A DNA stretch of 64,000 nt from Tissierella sp. Yu-01 (lineage in GTDB: Bacteria > Bacillota > Clostridia > Tissierellales > Tissierellaceae). Below the pieces are notes generated by a model. The model saw only the letters and a program-made list of their open reading frames with translations, was not told the origin of the DNA and did no database searches. The stretch is taken from NCBI RefSeq assembly GCF_029537395.1, contig NZ_CP120677.1, positions 1,860,001 through 1,924,000 on the forward strand, written 5' to 3'. How positions within the stretch are numbered: the first letter of the stretch is position 1; each line of letters opens with the position of its first letter. The position numbers and the translations under genes were made by a program. Below are positions 1 to 9,203 of the stretch, piece by piece.

Positions 1-1
1 C

Positions 2-196
2 GCTATTAGGTCATTTACTTTTGCAATGGAAGCTGAAAAAGTTCATGCTAAGCTATATAAGGAAGCACTAGAAAATATTGATAGCGAAGAAGAAATATTC
101 TTTTACTTATGTCCAGTATGTGGAAACATAGAAATAGGAAAACCTGAAAAGTGTGCTATTTGTAATGTAGCTGGAGAAAAATTTATAAAATACTAA
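2..196 (+). CDS. Rubrerythrin, C-terminal part (gene begins before the window)
   Basis: The open frame enters from the left edge and ends with TAA at 194-196, giving 65 residues. The visible part has the end of the four-helix ferritin-like domain (FAMEAEKVHAKLY) and then a rubredoxin-like FeS4 domain with CPVCG and CAIC motifs. Rubrerythrins are cytoplasmic peroxidases that protect anaerobes from hydrogen peroxide. The missing 5' part holds most of the diiron ligands, so the exact subtype cannot be judged. A palindromic terminator follows directly. Confidence 0.9.
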   Translation, partial: AIRSFTFAMEAEKVHAKLYKEALENIDSEEEIFFYLCPVCGNIEIGKPEKCAICNVAGEKFIKY

Positions 197-205
197 TCTA
201 AATAT

Positions 206-236
206 ATGAACTGGCATATGCCAGTTCATTTTTTCT
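206..236 (+). terminator. Rho-independent terminator after the rubrerythrin gene
   Basis: A perfect 24-nt palindrome at 206-229 (half site ATGAACTGGCAT) is followed by a T-rich run starting at 230. It lies 10 bp after the rubrerythrin stop. Confidence 0.75.
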
Positions 237-272
237 TTCTATGATTTGGTTTCTCTAAATATGTAATAATAA

Positions 273-281
273 TGATATAAT
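273..281 (+). promoter_or_regulatory. Extended -10 promoter for mnmA
   Basis: TGATATAAT is an extended -10 element (TGnTATAAT), 31 bp upstream of the mnmA ATG. No good -35 hexamer is present, as is common with extended -10 promoters. Confidence 0.45.
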
Positions 282-312
282 ATATTTTAGTATTTTAGAA
301 AAGGTGAGTTTT

Positions 313-1422
313 ATGTCAAAGAGAGTAATATTAGGTATGAGTGGAGGAGTGGATTCATCAGTTTCAGCTCTATTGCTTAAGGAAGCGGGATATGAAGTCA
401 TTGGTCTTTTCATGAAGAATTGGGATGAGAAGGATGATGACGGCATATGTACTGCAACTGAAGATTCAGATGATGCCAGAAGAGTAGCTAATCAGATAGG
501 AATTCCATATTATACTGTTAATTTTGAAAAAGAATACTGGGACAGAGTATTCACTTATTTCCTTGATGAATATAAAAAAGGAAGAACACCAAATCCAGAT
601 GTAATGTGTAATCAGGAGATTAAATTTAATGCCTTTCTTGATTATGCACTTAAACTAGAAGGTGACTATATAGCCATGGGTCATTATGCACAAGTTCAAG
701 AGAGAAATGGAGATTACTATTTAATTAGAGGTAAGGATGTAAATAAAGATCAAAGTTATTTTTTATCAAGAATTGGACAAAAAGCATTATCTAAAACAAT
801 ATTCCCCATTGGACATTTAGAAAAGTCGGAAGTTAGAGAAATTGCTAAAAAGAATGAACTATATACTGCATTAAAAAAAGACTCTACTGGTATATGCTTC
901 ATAGGCGAAAGGAATTTTGATGAATTTTTAGATAAATATCTTCTTACTAAAGAAGGTGATTTTATAGATGTAGACGGAAATAAAGTGGGAAGACATAATG
1001 GGTTAATACATTATACCTTAGGTCAAAGAAAGGGCATAGGCATTGGTGGAATTGGCACCGGAGAACCTTGGTTTGTTGTAGGCAAGAATATAAAAGAGAA
1101 TATGGTTTATATAGCCCAAGGTGAGAACCACCCTGCTCTATATTCGACTTCCCTAATTGGGGAAAATCCTTCTTGGATATTAGAAAAGGCTCCAGAGATA
1201 CCTTTGAGATGTACAGCCAAATTCAGATATAGGCAGGCAGATGTTCCCGTTACTGTAAATATATTAGATAGTGGTGAACTTCACATAGTATATGATAAGC
1301 CTGTTAAGGCAGTTACACCAGGACAAGTAGCTGTTTTATATCAAGATGAAGTCTGTCTTGGAAGCTGCATTATAAAATCAATTGACCCATTAGATAAAAA
1401 ATATGAATATTTGAATAGATAG
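313..1422 (+). CDS. mnmA: tRNA-specific 2-thiouridylase MnmA
   Basis: The product is 369 residues. MnmA puts the 2-thio group on U34 of tRNA-Lys, -Glu and -Gln, using ATP and sulfur relayed from a cysteine desulfurase. The PP-loop GMSGGVDSS lies at the N terminus. The two catalytic cysteines are visible at about C99 ([12 protein letters not shown]) and C195 ([12 protein letters not shown]). Length and order fit the bacterial family. An in-frame GTG at 304 overlaps the AAAAGGTGAG ribosome binding site, so the ATG at 313 is chosen. The gene stands alone between its own promoter and a bidirectional terminator. Confidence 0.97.
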   Translation: MSKRVILGMSGGVDSSVSALLLKEAGYEVIGLFMKNWDEKDDDGICTATEDSDDARRVANQIGIPYYTVNFEKEYWDRVFTYFLDEYKKGRTPNPDVMCNQEIKFNAFLDYALKLEGDYIAMGHYAQVQERNGDYYLIRGKDVNKDQSYFLSRIGQKALSKTIFPIGHLEKSEVREIAKKNELYTALKKDSTGICFIGERNFDEFLDKYLLTKEGDFIDVDGNKVGRHNGLIHYTLGQRKGIGIGGIGTGEPWFVVGKNIKENMVYIAQGENHPALYSTSLIGENPSWILEKAPEIPLRCTAKFRYRQADVPVTVNILDSGELHIVYDKPVKAVTPGQVAVLYQDEVCLGSCIIKSIDPLDKKYEYLNR

Positions 1423-1437
1423 TAAATAAGTAAATCG

Positions 1438-1466
1438 AAATAGGCATGATAATCATGCCTATTTTT
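1438..1466. terminator. Bidirectional terminator between mnmA and the converging kinase gene
   Basis: A perfect 12-bp stem (1438-1449 pairs with 1453-1464, half site AAATAGGCATGA) has a 3-nt loop and T/A runs on both sides. It can end both the plus-strand mnmA and the minus-strand kinase transcript. Confidence 0.85.
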
Positions 1467-1470
1467 ATCC

Positions 1471-3294
1471 TTAAGAATATATATCTGAAAACTCAACATT
1501 TATGCGTTCAACAAAATGTTTATGATTGTGTTTATAGTATAACCCATCACTAATTAAATTAGAGTTACTTATTAATGTTTCAGATGGTAATTCTACTATA
1601 AACTCACTACCCTTTCCTAATTCACTATTCAAAATAATACTACCACCATGAATTTCCACTAATGCTTTAACTATAGACAAGCCAATTCCACTTCCTTCAC
1701 ATTCTCGTCTTAAGGACTTATCCACCTGCTCATATCTATTGAAGATGCTCTGATGTTTTTCCGTAGGTATTCCTATTCCATTATCCTTCACTATTATCTT
1801 TACAGTATCATCACAATCGATTACAGAAACTAAAATATGGCCACCATTATGTGTAAATTTTATAGCATTCGAAATTAAATTTAGAATAATTCGCTCTATT
1901 TTATCTTGGTCACATGCTATTACTTTTTCTTCCACATTGGTATCAAAAGCTATGGTAATATACTTGTTTTTTGCATAATCAACCACAGAAAGAGTTATCT
2001 CTTCAACCAAACTAACTATATCATAATTTTTTTTGTTAATTTCATAAACATTTGCATCTAGTTTATTGATATCTATGATGTTGTTAACAAGTCTGATTAA
2101 TCGAAGACAATTTTGTTTCATGCTCTTTAAGTAACTATTATATTTTTCTTGTAAAAACTCCTCATCTAATTCAAATAGCTGAATAGCTCCTAATATTACA
2201 TTTATAGGAGTTCTAAGTTCATGAGAGAAGTTAGAGAAATACTCAGTTTTTATTTTCTCATGCTCAATTACGTTATTGAGAAGCTCCTTATTTTTCTTAA
2301 CATCCTTTTCTAATTCGTCAATCCTCTTACATTCGGTTTTATCTCTGAAAACTGAAATTAGGGCAGGCTTCCCATTATATAAATTTTTTGAAGATACTAT
2401 TTCCATAACTTTTATATTTCCATCTGAACATATAAACTGCACTTCAATAAAGTGAGATTCTCTATTAATATTAAGAACGTTTTTTATATGTTTTCTAAAC
2501 TTATTCTTTTGCCTAGTTATGACAAAATCTAACACAGATTTATCACAGGGAAGATCCTCAACACTTATCCCTGTAAGGTAAAATGCAGCTTTATTACAAT
2601 AATATATATTATATTCATCATGTATAAAAACAATATCTGGTAGAAGTTGTATTACTCTCTTATATAGATGTTCCCTATTTGCTAACTGCTTGTCCATTAA
2701 TATAAGTTCCATATTTTTAATCATTTCATATTGATTATCATGCTTAGTTAATGTGTAGGTATGGCTCCTTATGATCTTTGCTGTTTCAAGTGTATCTACT
2801 TTATTAGTATCATAAAGACAAAGCACTACAATAGGCAAATTCTTTATGAAGGCACCAATATTAAATTCATAATTAAAAAAAGCCTTATTGTATTTTTTTT
2901 CTACCCAATATGTACCTCCAACAGCTCTAAGGCCATCAAATCCCTTACTTATTGATCCTTCTGATAATTCTAACCACTGTCTATTAACCCTTACTTCATC
3001 AAAAATACCATCTAGTAAATACCATTCTGTATATGGAATTAGTAAAAGCTGACCCATTTCTATATATTTATTAACATTCTCAATTGAATTTCTTAAAATT
3101 GTTTCAACCTCTTCATAACTACTGTCTTGAGAATAAATATATACACATTGTTCGTTATTTTTTAGACCCGTCTTAAAATAAGGCACCACTATTTCAAATA
3201 TATCCGATTTATTTGAATATAGCTGTGCCATGTGAGTACCCCATCTGACTTTTCCAATTATATCAATCCCGGTCTCCCTTTGACATCCCCCCAT
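1471..3294 (-). CDS. MEDS-PAS sensor histidine kinase
   Basis: The product is 607 residues. Residues about 15-185 match the MEDS/DcmR-type sensory domain (GTHMAQLYSNK, then an FDGLRAVGGTYW-like core). A PAS domain follows at about 205-320, then a short helical linker. HisKA has its phospho-acceptor at H358 (FSNFSHELRTP), and a HATPase_c domain has DNGIGIP and GSGIGLSIV motifs. No membrane helix is seen, so this is a cytoplasmic sensor. No response regulator is adjacent; it is an orphan kinase and could feed a sporulation phosphorelay, which is inference. Start ATG has AAGGGGG 7 bp upstream. Confidence 0.9.
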   Translation of the reverse strand: MGGCQRETGIDIIGKVRWGTHMAQLYSNKSDIFEIVVPYFKTGLKNNEQCVYIYSQDSSYEEVETILRNSIENVNKYIEMGQLLLIPYTEWYLLDGIFDEVRVNRQWLELSEGSISKGFDGLRAVGGTYWVEKKYNKAFFNYEFNIGAFIKNLPIVVLCLYDTNKVDTLETAKIIRSHTYTLTKHDNQYEMIKNMELILMDKQLANREHLYKRVIQLLPDIVFIHDEYNIYYCNKAAFYLTGISVEDLPCDKSVLDFVITRQKNKFRKHIKNVLNINRESHFIEVQFICSDGNIKVMEIVSSKNLYNGKPALISVFRDKTECKRIDELEKDVKKNKELLNNVIEHEKIKTEYFSNFSHELRTPINVILGAIQLFELDEEFLQEKYNSYLKSMKQNCLRLIRLVNNIIDINKLDANVYEINKKNYDIVSLVEEITLSVVDYAKNKYITIAFDTNVEEKVIACDQDKIERIILNLISNAIKFTHNGGHILVSVIDCDDTVKIIVKDNGIGIPTEKHQSIFNRYEQVDKSLRRECEGSGIGLSIVKALVEIHGGSIILNSELGKGSEFIVELPSETLISNSNLISDGLYYKHNHKHFVERINVEFSDIYS

Positions 3295-3335
3295 AATAAT
3301 TCCCCCTTAGAATCTATCTTTAATCTCTAAGTTTG

Positions 3336-3364
3336 ATTTTAATATTCTAAATAATGGAAGTCAA
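3336..3364 (-). promoter_or_regulatory. Sigma-A type promoter for the MEDS histidine kinase
   Basis: On the minus strand TTGACT (3359-3364) and TAAAAT (3336-3341) are separated by 17 bp, 42 bp upstream of the kinase ATG. Confidence 0.55.
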
Positions 3365-3431
3365 CATTGCACCGCAAAATAATCCAATAATCAAAATAAA
3401 ATTTCCGACATTTGAAGTTGATTATCGACAA

Positions 3432-3465
3432 AAGGCGATTTTGTATTTTTATACAAAATCGCCTT
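3432..3465 (-). terminator. Terminator of the ABC exporter operon
   Basis: A perfect 15-bp stem (3432-3446 with 3451-3465, half site AAGGCGATTTTGTAT) with a 4-nt loop lies just after the stop of the downstream ABC gene. On the minus strand it is followed by TTTTG. Confidence 0.8.
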
Positions 3466-3470
3466 GATAG

Positions 3471-5303
3471 TTATTCCAATTCAATTGCACCTGTATTTAA
3501 TGCATAATATCTTCCTTGTTGTTTCATCAAATCATCGTGGTCACCACGTTCGATAATTTGCCCCTGTTCAAGAACCATAATGGCATTAGAATCTCTTACT
3601 GTCGACAATCTATGTGCTATAACAAAGGTTGTTCTTCCTTCCATGAGTTTATCCATACCTTCAGATATAAGTTTTTCAGTTCTTGTATCTACTGAGGAAG
3701 TTGCTTCATCAAGTATAAGAATAGTAGGATCTGCAATTGCCGCTCTAGCTATGGATAGCAATTGTCTTTCACCTTGTGAAAGATTTTGACCATCTGTTGT
3801 AAGCATTGTATCATAACCTTTTGGTAGATGCTTTATAAAGTAATGTGCATTGGCAAGCTTTGCAGCTTCCTTTACTTCCTCATCTGTTGCATCAAGTCTT
3901 CCATATCTTATGTTATCAGCTACAGTTCCTTCAAATAGATGTACATCCTGAAGTACTATACTCATTGTACTTCTCAAATCATGTTTTCTGATTCTTTTTA
4001 TATCTATACCATCATAAAGAATCGTTCCATCAGTTATTTCATAGAATCTATTAATTAAGTTGGTTATTGTAGTTTTACCAGCTCCCGTAGAACCAACAAA
4101 GGCAATCTTCTGACTTGGTTTTGCATATAAATTTATATCTTTTAAAACCCTTTGCCCTGGTACATAACCAAAATCCACATCATTAAAGGTAATATATCCT
4201 TCTACAGGTATATACTCAAACTTGCCCTTTTCTGTTGAGACTTTCCAAGCATGTTTACCCTTATCAAAATGATCTTTTACAAGCTCTACATCACCCTTAT
4301 CAATTTCAATATCTTCATCTAATATATCGAATATTCTTTCGGCTCCTGCTAAAGCAGCAAACAATGTATTAAGCTGGTTAGAAACCTGAGTTATAGGCCT
4401 GGATATGGTTCTTGTATATTGTAAAAACGCTGCTATATTACCTATACTCAATGCATTTTTCATTACTAAAAATGCACCTGCCATGGATATGAAAGCATAT
4501 AAAACATAGGTTAAATTTCCCATTATAGGCATAAGCATAACGCCATACGTTGATGCCTGAGTGCTTGACTTCCTTAACTCCTCATTTCTTCTATTAAAGT
4601 CAGCTATGGTTCGTTCCTCATAATTAAACACCTTAACAACCTTTTGGCCTGACATCATCTCTTCTATATAACCGTTCATATCAGCCAATGCAGCCTGTTG
4701 AGCTCGAAAGTTTTTAGCTGATTTTTGTCCTACAACTTTAACAAATGTAAGCATAACTACTAGCATAAATACAACTATCAATGTAAGGATTGGACTTATT
4801 ACTAGCATCATTATAAATGTACCCACTACTGTTACTGCCGATATGAGAATTTGTGAAACGCTCTGCTCAAGAGATTGATTTAACATATCCACATCATTAG
4901 TAAAAGTTGACATTAACTCACCGTGGGAATGAGTATCAAAATATGGAATAGGTAATTTTTCCATGTGTTTAAACATATCTTCACGTATTTTATGGACTGT
5001 TTTTTGAGCAAGTCTTGCCATAAATAAATTACCAATATATTCACCAATAGATATTAGAATAACAAGCAATCCCATAAAAATTAAATACTTGATAAATAAT
5101 CCCCTATTGTGGTCTCCAATTAATGTGTCAATTATAGGGCTTAGCATAGCATTAGCTCCAATTTGAGCAATAGAACTCAATACTATAAATAAAATTCCTG
5201 AGATAAATAGAACCTTGTTAAATTTAAAATAACTAAATAGCCTAATTAATGTTTTCTTTGGATCATTGGGACGTAGTCTTTTAGAACCTTTTTGCTGTGT
5301 CAT
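3471..5303 (-). CDS. ABC exporter half-transporter, canonical NBD subunit
   Basis: The product is 610 residues. Six membrane helices occupy about residues 30-320 and an ABC ATPase follows. Walker A is GSTGAGKTT (about residue 404), the signature is LSQGERQLL, Walker B is ILILDEATSSVD with the catalytic Glu, and the H-loop is VIAHRLS. It overlaps the upstream ABC gene by 4 nt (ATGA), so the two subunits are translationally coupled. The pair resembles heterodimeric exporters such as TM287/288, BmrCD and LmrCD; this is the TM288-like subunit with intact catalytic residues. The substrate is unknown, probably a drug or lipid. A MarR gene heads the operon. Confidence 0.92.
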   Translation of the reverse strand: MTQQKGSKRLRPNDPKKTLIRLFSYFKFNKVLFISGILFIVLSSIAQIGANAMLSPIIDTLIGDHNRGLFIKYLIFMGLLVILISIGEYIGNLFMARLAQKTVHKIREDMFKHMEKLPIPYFDTHSHGELMSTFTNDVDMLNQSLEQSVSQILISAVTVVGTFIMMLVISPILTLIVVFMLVVMLTFVKVVGQKSAKNFRAQQAALADMNGYIEEMMSGQKVVKVFNYEERTIADFNRRNEELRKSSTQASTYGVMLMPIMGNLTYVLYAFISMAGAFLVMKNALSIGNIAAFLQYTRTISRPITQVSNQLNTLFAALAGAERIFDILDEDIEIDKGDVELVKDHFDKGKHAWKVSTEKGKFEYIPVEGYITFNDVDFGYVPGQRVLKDINLYAKPSQKIAFVGSTGAGKTTITNLINRFYEITDGTILYDGIDIKRIRKHDLRSTMSIVLQDVHLFEGTVADNIRYGRLDATDEEVKEAAKLANAHYFIKHLPKGYDTMLTTDGQNLSQGERQLLSIARAAIADPTILILDEATSSVDTRTEKLISEGMDKLMEGRTTFVIAHRLSTVRDSNAIMVLEQGQIIERGDHDDLMKQQGRYYALNTGAIELE

Positions 5304-7024
5304 TCTGCAATCACCCCTTTCTGCTGTGATTCATAAATTTCTCTATAAATAGGTGAAATGTTCATCAATGTTTCATGGTCACCCAATGATTCTATCTCAC
5401 CCTCATGCATTACTATAATTCTATCAGCATGCTGGATTGATGAAATTCTTTGTGCAATTATGATTGTTGTAATATGGCTTAATTCTTCTTTAAAAATCTT
5501 TTGGATTTTAGCATCAGTAGTCATATCTATAGCACTTGTTGAATCATCTAATATAAGAATCTTAGGTGATTTTATCAATGCTCTTGCTATGGTCAATCTT
5601 TGTTTTTGACCCCCTGAGAAATTGTCTCCTCCCTGTTCTACTCTATGATCTAGTCCATCTTCAAACTTGGATACAAACTCCCATGCCTGTGCATGCTTTA
5701 ATGCCTGTATAATCTCCTCATCAGTAGCATTTTCATTGCCCCATTTCATGTTTTCTCGTATTGTTCCTGAAAACAATACATTCTTTTGCAATACAAATGC
5801 AACTTGATCTCTTAATGCCTTTATATCATATTGTTTTACATCCAAACCTCCAACTGAGACAGAGCCTTTAGTTACATCATAAAGACGCGGTATTAATTGA
5901 ACAAGTGAAGATTTTGATGATCCTGTAGAACCTATAATTCCAAGAACTTCTCCATTTCTTATTTCAAAGTTTATATTCTTTAATATCATCTCCGAGCTGC
6001 TAGGATAACTAAAGCTTACATCATTGAAGCTAATTGACCCATCTTTTAGGTCCTTAACTGGCTTTGAAATTTCCTTTATTTCTGATTCTGTATCCAATAT
6101 TTCCTTGATTCTGCTTAAGGATGCAGAACCACGAAGTAATTGCATAAAGAAGAATGAAAGCATCATCAATGACATCATAATCTGAGTAATATAGGTAATA
6201 AAAGAAATTAATTCTCCACTACCCATTGTACCTAAAACTACCTGTTGGCCTCCAAACCATAGAACTGCAATAATAGTGGAATATATCACAAGATTTAATA
6301 CAGGCAATAAGAAGATGACAAGGGTAATAGCTTGCAGTGCATTATCTCTTAAATCATCATTTCTTTCCTGAAATCTATCTTCTTCATGTTTCTGTCTGTT
6401 AAAGCTTTTTACAACCTTTATAGCTGTTAAGTTTTCTTGTATGATAGCATTAACTCTATCTACTTTTGTTTGTAGCTTTATGAATAATGGTCTTGCCTTA
6501 GTTAAAATAGCTGATATTATAATTACTGTAACCGGTATAGCCACCATAAAAACCCTCGCTAGCGGTGCATTTATGTTAACAGCCATAATAAGAGCAAATA
6601 TCATCATAAAAGGTGCTCTTATAGCCATACGTAAACTCATCATTGTTACCTGGCCTAATGTATTACAATCATTGGTAAGTCTCGTAATTAGTGATGATAC
6701 TGAAAACTCATCAAGATTTGCAAAGGAGAATCCTTGTACTTTTCTAAATGTTTCCTTTCTTATTTCAGCAGCAAATCCATAACCAGCCCTAGCTCCAGCA
6801 TGGGCGCTTAATACACCAAAGAGCATCGCAACTACTGCCGCTCCTACCATTATAAGTCCAATTTTAACGATATAATCTATATCTCTATTTGCAATTCCTA
6901 CATCTACTATTAATGACATAAGATATGGAATAAAGATATCCGCCAATACTTCTAATATCATTAAAATAGGGCTTGAGATTGCATACAATGTATATTTCTT
7001 CATGAATGGTAATATTTTTTTCAA
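5300..7024 (-). CDS. ABC exporter half-transporter, degenerate NBD subunit
   Basis: The product is 574 residues, with an N-terminal six-helix membrane domain and a C-terminal ATPase. Walker A is GSTGSSKSS and the signature is FSGGQKQRL. Walker B reads ILILDDSTSAID, so the catalytic Glu is Asp, and the H-loop His is Gln (IIAQRISS). These substitutions mark the degenerate nucleotide site of heterodimeric ABC exporters (TM287-like). The start is TTG at 7024, preceded by AGGAGGGATAAA. It lies between the MarR regulator (15 bp upstream) and its partner (4-nt overlap). Confidence 0.92.
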   Translation of the reverse strand: MKKILPFMKKYTLYAISSPILMILEVLADIFIPYLMSLIVDVGIANRDIDYIVKIGLIMVGAAVVAMLFGVLSAHAGARAGYGFAAEIRKETFRKVQGFSFANLDEFSVSSLITRLTNDCNTLGQVTMMSLRMAIRAPFMMIFALIMAVNINAPLARVFMVAIPVTVIIISAILTKARPLFIKLQTKVDRVNAIIQENLTAIKVVKSFNRQKHEEDRFQERNDDLRDNALQAITLVIFLLPVLNLVIYSTIIAVLWFGGQQVVLGTMGSGELISFITYITQIMMSLMMLSFFFMQLLRGSASLSRIKEILDTESEIKEISKPVKDLKDGSISFNDVSFSYPSSSEMILKNINFEIRNGEVLGIIGSTGSSKSSLVQLIPRLYDVTKGSVSVGGLDVKQYDIKALRDQVAFVLQKNVLFSGTIRENMKWGNENATDEEIIQALKHAQAWEFVSKFEDGLDHRVEQGGDNFSGGQKQRLTIARALIKSPKILILDDSTSAIDMTTDAKIQKIFKEELSHITTIIIAQRISSIQHADRIIVMHEGEIESLGDHETLMNISPIYREIYESQQKGVIAE

Positions 7025-7039
7025 TTTATCCCTCCTATA

Positions 7040-7489
7040 CTATTTACTTTTGAAATCAATATTTTTATTCATATTATCCAAGTTATTGTTTAACTTAGTA
7101 AATACCTCATGTAATTCAAATAACTCTTCTTCTGTAAAACCATCAAACATTTGTTGATACTGGCTATGAACAAAATCCTTATAATCATTTATAATAGTCT
7201 CTCCTAAATTTGTGACTACTAGTCTGTTATACCTTGAATCAGATTCTAAAGGAATTTGTTCTATCATTTTTAGTTTGATTAGCTTTTTTATGGCACCACT
7301 CATAGCCCCCTGAGTAATCTTAACCTGTTCAGCTAGTTCTTTTTGACTTGCATTTGGATTATTCTGTATTTTAATAGTGAGAAACACTAATCTAAAATTA
7401 AGTCCATATTCATCAATTTTATGCTGGAATAGCTGAGTTATTTTTTGATAAATCTCTTTGATTTGAGCAGACACATCAGATTGAATCAT
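7040..7489 (-). CDS. MarR family transcriptional regulator
   Basis: The product is 149 residues with the winged-helix core of MarR proteins (QKELAEQVKITQGAMSGAIKKL as recognition helix region, then a DSRYNRLVV wing). It is the first gene of the operon with the two ABC exporter subunits. The usual model is repression of the exporter and of itself until a ligand binds. The ATG follows AGGAGGGTATAA. The promoter region carries a pair of direct repeats that may be the operator. Confidence 0.9.
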   Translation of the reverse strand: MIQSDVSAQIKEIYQKITQLFQHKIDEYGLNFRLVFLTIKIQNNPNASQKELAEQVKITQGAMSGAIKKLIKLKMIEQIPLESDSRYNRLVVTNLGETIINDYKDFVHSQYQQMFDGFTEEELFELHEVFTKLNNNLDNMNKNIDFKSK

Positions 7490-7513
7490 TTATACCCTCC
7501 TAACTCTTTACCC

Positions 7514-7569
7514 CTAAACTATTTTTAGAACAATACTTTAATGCTAAACTATTTTTCGTTTAATGTCAA
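7514..7569 (-). promoter_or_regulatory. marR-ABC operon promoter with two direct repeats (putative MarR operator)
   Basis: On the minus strand a -35 TTGACA (7564-7569) is 17 bp from a weak -10 TAGCAT (7541-7546). A 13-bp repeat (plus-strand form CTAAACTATTTTT) occurs at 7514-7526 and 7544-7556, exactly 30 bp apart. One copy lies in the -35/-10 spacer and the other near the transcript start. This spacing suits two regulator dimers on one DNA face; binding is inferred. Confidence 0.5.
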
Positions 7570-7586
7570 TAGATTATTCATTTTAA

Positions 7587-7614
7587 AAGCCTACCACAAA
7601 GTTGTGATAGGCTT
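7587..7614 (-). terminator. Terminator of the leucine dehydrogenase gene
   Basis: A 13-bp stem with one mismatch (7587-7599 with 7602-7614, AAGCCTA.CACAA arms) follows the dehydrogenase stop on the minus strand and is trailed by TTTTAAAA. Confidence 0.7.
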
Positions 7615-7636
7615 ACATTACAATAAAATTTCTATT

Positions 7637-8698
7637 TTACTTTTTCAAATATATAGAATTTACTTTACTAATAGCTTTAATACGTTCTTCAGCCATTCTT
7701 TCAGCTGCTTTATAAGTAGGAATATCATCTCTCTTTGATATTTCAAATACTTTCATACATGCATCATAGATAGCTGCAGCTCTATTCATTGCACGCTCTT
7801 TATTATATCCTTGTAATTCTTCAAATACATTTATTACTCCACCACTATTGATTACAAAGTCAGGTACGTACAGTATTTCTTTTTCCCTTAGCATATCCCC
7901 ATGTCTTTCTTCTGCTAGTTGGTTATTAGCCGAGCCAGCAACTATCTTACAATTTAATTGTTCAATAGTAAAGTCATTTATAATTGCGCCCATGGCACAT
8001 GGTGAAAACACATCACATTCAACTTTATAAATTTCATCTGGATCAACTGGAGTAGCATTAAGCTCCTCTACTGCCTGTTTAATTCTAGCCTTATTTATAT
8101 CAGTAACATATAATTTAGCTCCAGCTTCATGCAATTGTTCACATACAGAGTATCCTACAGAACCTAGACCTTGAACAGCTACAACTTTACCAGTTAAATC
8201 ATCACTGCCCCAAACCTCGTTTGCTGCTGCTAATATCCCCCTAAAAACACCAAATGCTGTAACTGGAGATGGATTTCCACTTTTGCCTTCTAATCCTGCT
8301 ACGTAATCAGTTTCAGAATTTATATAAGACATATCTTTAGTAGTAGTATTCACGTCTTCTGCAGTGATATATCTGCCACCTAATCCTTCGAGGAATCTAC
8401 CAAATACCCTGAACAATTCCTCACTCTTTATCTCAGCAGGATTACCTATAATAACCGTCTTGCCACCACCTAAATTTAAGCCTGCTGCGGAACTCTTATA
8501 TGTCATACCTCTAGCTAACCTTAAAGCGTCAATTATAGCCTCTTCTTCAGTTTCATAATCCCAAATTCTTAATCCTCCAAGGGCTGGACCTAGTGTTGTG
8601 TCATGAATTGCGATAACTGCCTTTAATCCAGTTTCACGATCTTGGCAAAATACCAGTTGTTCGTAATCATATTTCTCCAGGTAATCAAAGATTTTCAT
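7637..8698 (-). CDS. Leucine dehydrogenase (Glu/Leu/Phe/Val dehydrogenase family)
   Basis: The product is 353 residues. It should oxidatively deaminate branched-chain amino acids with NAD, linking amino-acid catabolism to branched 2-oxo acids. The N-terminal domain has the Gly-rich GGLRIW motif. The catalytic lysines are K68 (GMTYKSS) and K80 (LGGGKTV), the same numbering as Bacillus leucine dehydrogenases. The Rossmann motif GLGSVGYSV lies near residue 173. The size (about 350) favours Leu/Val over Glu dehydrogenase. The gene is monocistronic, with a GGGGGA ribosome binding site. Confidence 0.92.
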   Translation of the reverse strand: MKIFDYLEKYDYEQLVFCQDRETGLKAVIAIHDTTLGPALGGLRIWDYETEEEAIIDALRLARGMTYKSSAAGLNLGGGKTVIIGNPAEIKSEELFRVFGRFLEGLGGRYITAEDVNTTTKDMSYINSETDYVAGLEGKSGNPSPVTAFGVFRGILAAANEVWGSDDLTGKVVAVQGLGSVGYSVCEQLHEAGAKLYVTDINKARIKQAVEELNATPVDPDEIYKVECDVFSPCAMGAIINDFTIEQLNCKIVAGSANNQLAEERHGDMLREKEILYVPDFVINSGGVINVFEELQGYNKERAMNRAAAIYDACMKVFEISKRDDIPTYKAAERMAEERIKAISKVNSIYLKK

Positions 8699-8718
8699 AA
8701 AATATTCCCCCTTGTAAT

Positions 8719-8727
8719 ATTATAGCA
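8719..8727 (-). promoter_or_regulatory. Extended -10 promoter of the leucine dehydrogenase gene
   Basis: On the minus strand TGCTATAAT forms an extended -10 element 20 bp upstream of the ATG. The -35 region (TTTCAA) is weak. Confidence 0.45.
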
Positions 8728-8828
8728 ATGTGTACCCCTAATTGAAAACGTTTGCAGTATGTTCCTATTTATTAATACTGCTACATAATAATTATATACT
8801 TTTTGGTTAATAATAACAACAAAAATCT

Positions 8829-8855
8829 AAGATAACCCAAGTATATCGGGCTATC
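8829..8855 (-). terminator. Probable terminator of the TSCPD gene
   Basis: GATAACCC and GGGCTATC arms form an imperfect 9-bp stem just after the TSCPD stop, followed on the minus strand by TTAGATTTTTG. It is a moderate hairpin. Confidence 0.45.
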
Positions 8856-8860
8856 TATGT

Positions 8861-9115
8861 TTAACCTGCTTGTTGTTCAATTGCTAGCTCTAATGCAAGC
8901 GCTAACTGATCTGGACATGAAGTAGTTCTTCCTCCGCAGCTTATACCTCTTAATTTTTCTATTGCTTCGTCAACAGGCATACCTTCTATCAATCTGCTTA
9001 TTCCTTGAAGATTACCATTACAGCCACCATAGAAACCAACATTTTTAACTAATCCGTCTTCAATAGAAAAAACAATATTCTTGGAGCATACTTCCCTAGG
9101 TGTATATTGATACAT
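8861..9115 (-). CDS. TSCPD domain protein, TIGR03905 family
   Basis: The product is 84 residues. It consists of one TSCPD domain with four cysteines (CSKNI, GGCNGN, ISCGGR and the TSCPD motif itself). The domain also occurs at the C terminus of some ribonucleotide reductases; the role of this short stand-alone form is not known. The cysteine pattern suggests metal binding. The ATG is preceded by AGGAGGTAGAA. It lies directly downstream of a tetR gene, and its promoter carries a palindrome over the -10, which hints that the TetR protein controls it. Confidence 0.85.
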   Translation of the reverse strand: MYQYTPREVCSKNIVFSIEDGLVKNVGFYGGCNGNLQGISRLIEGMPVDEAIEKLRGISCGGRTTSCPDQLALALELAIEQQAG

Positions 9116-9153
9116 TTCTACCTCCTAATTATGTATATTATTATTTTTCCATA

Positions 9154-9189
9154 CTTGTACATAGTACCCAAGATTTAGTTTCTTGTCAA
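9154..9189 (-). promoter_or_regulatory. TSCPD-gene promoter with palindromic operator
   Basis: On the minus strand TTGACA (9184-9189) is 17 bp from TACTAT (9161-9166). A 19-bp imperfect palindrome (9154-9172, CTTGTAC-ATA-GTACCCAAG on plus) covers the -10 box. That is where a TetR-type repressor typically binds, and a tetR gene lies immediately upstream. Confidence 0.5.
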
Positions 9190-9203
9190 CTTAGCCACTT
9201 ATT

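Noticed and set aside
304-312. GTG start three codons upstream for mnmA
   Set aside because: The GTG is part of the ribosome binding site AAAAGGTGAG; the ATG at 313 has correct spacing and gives the usual N terminus.
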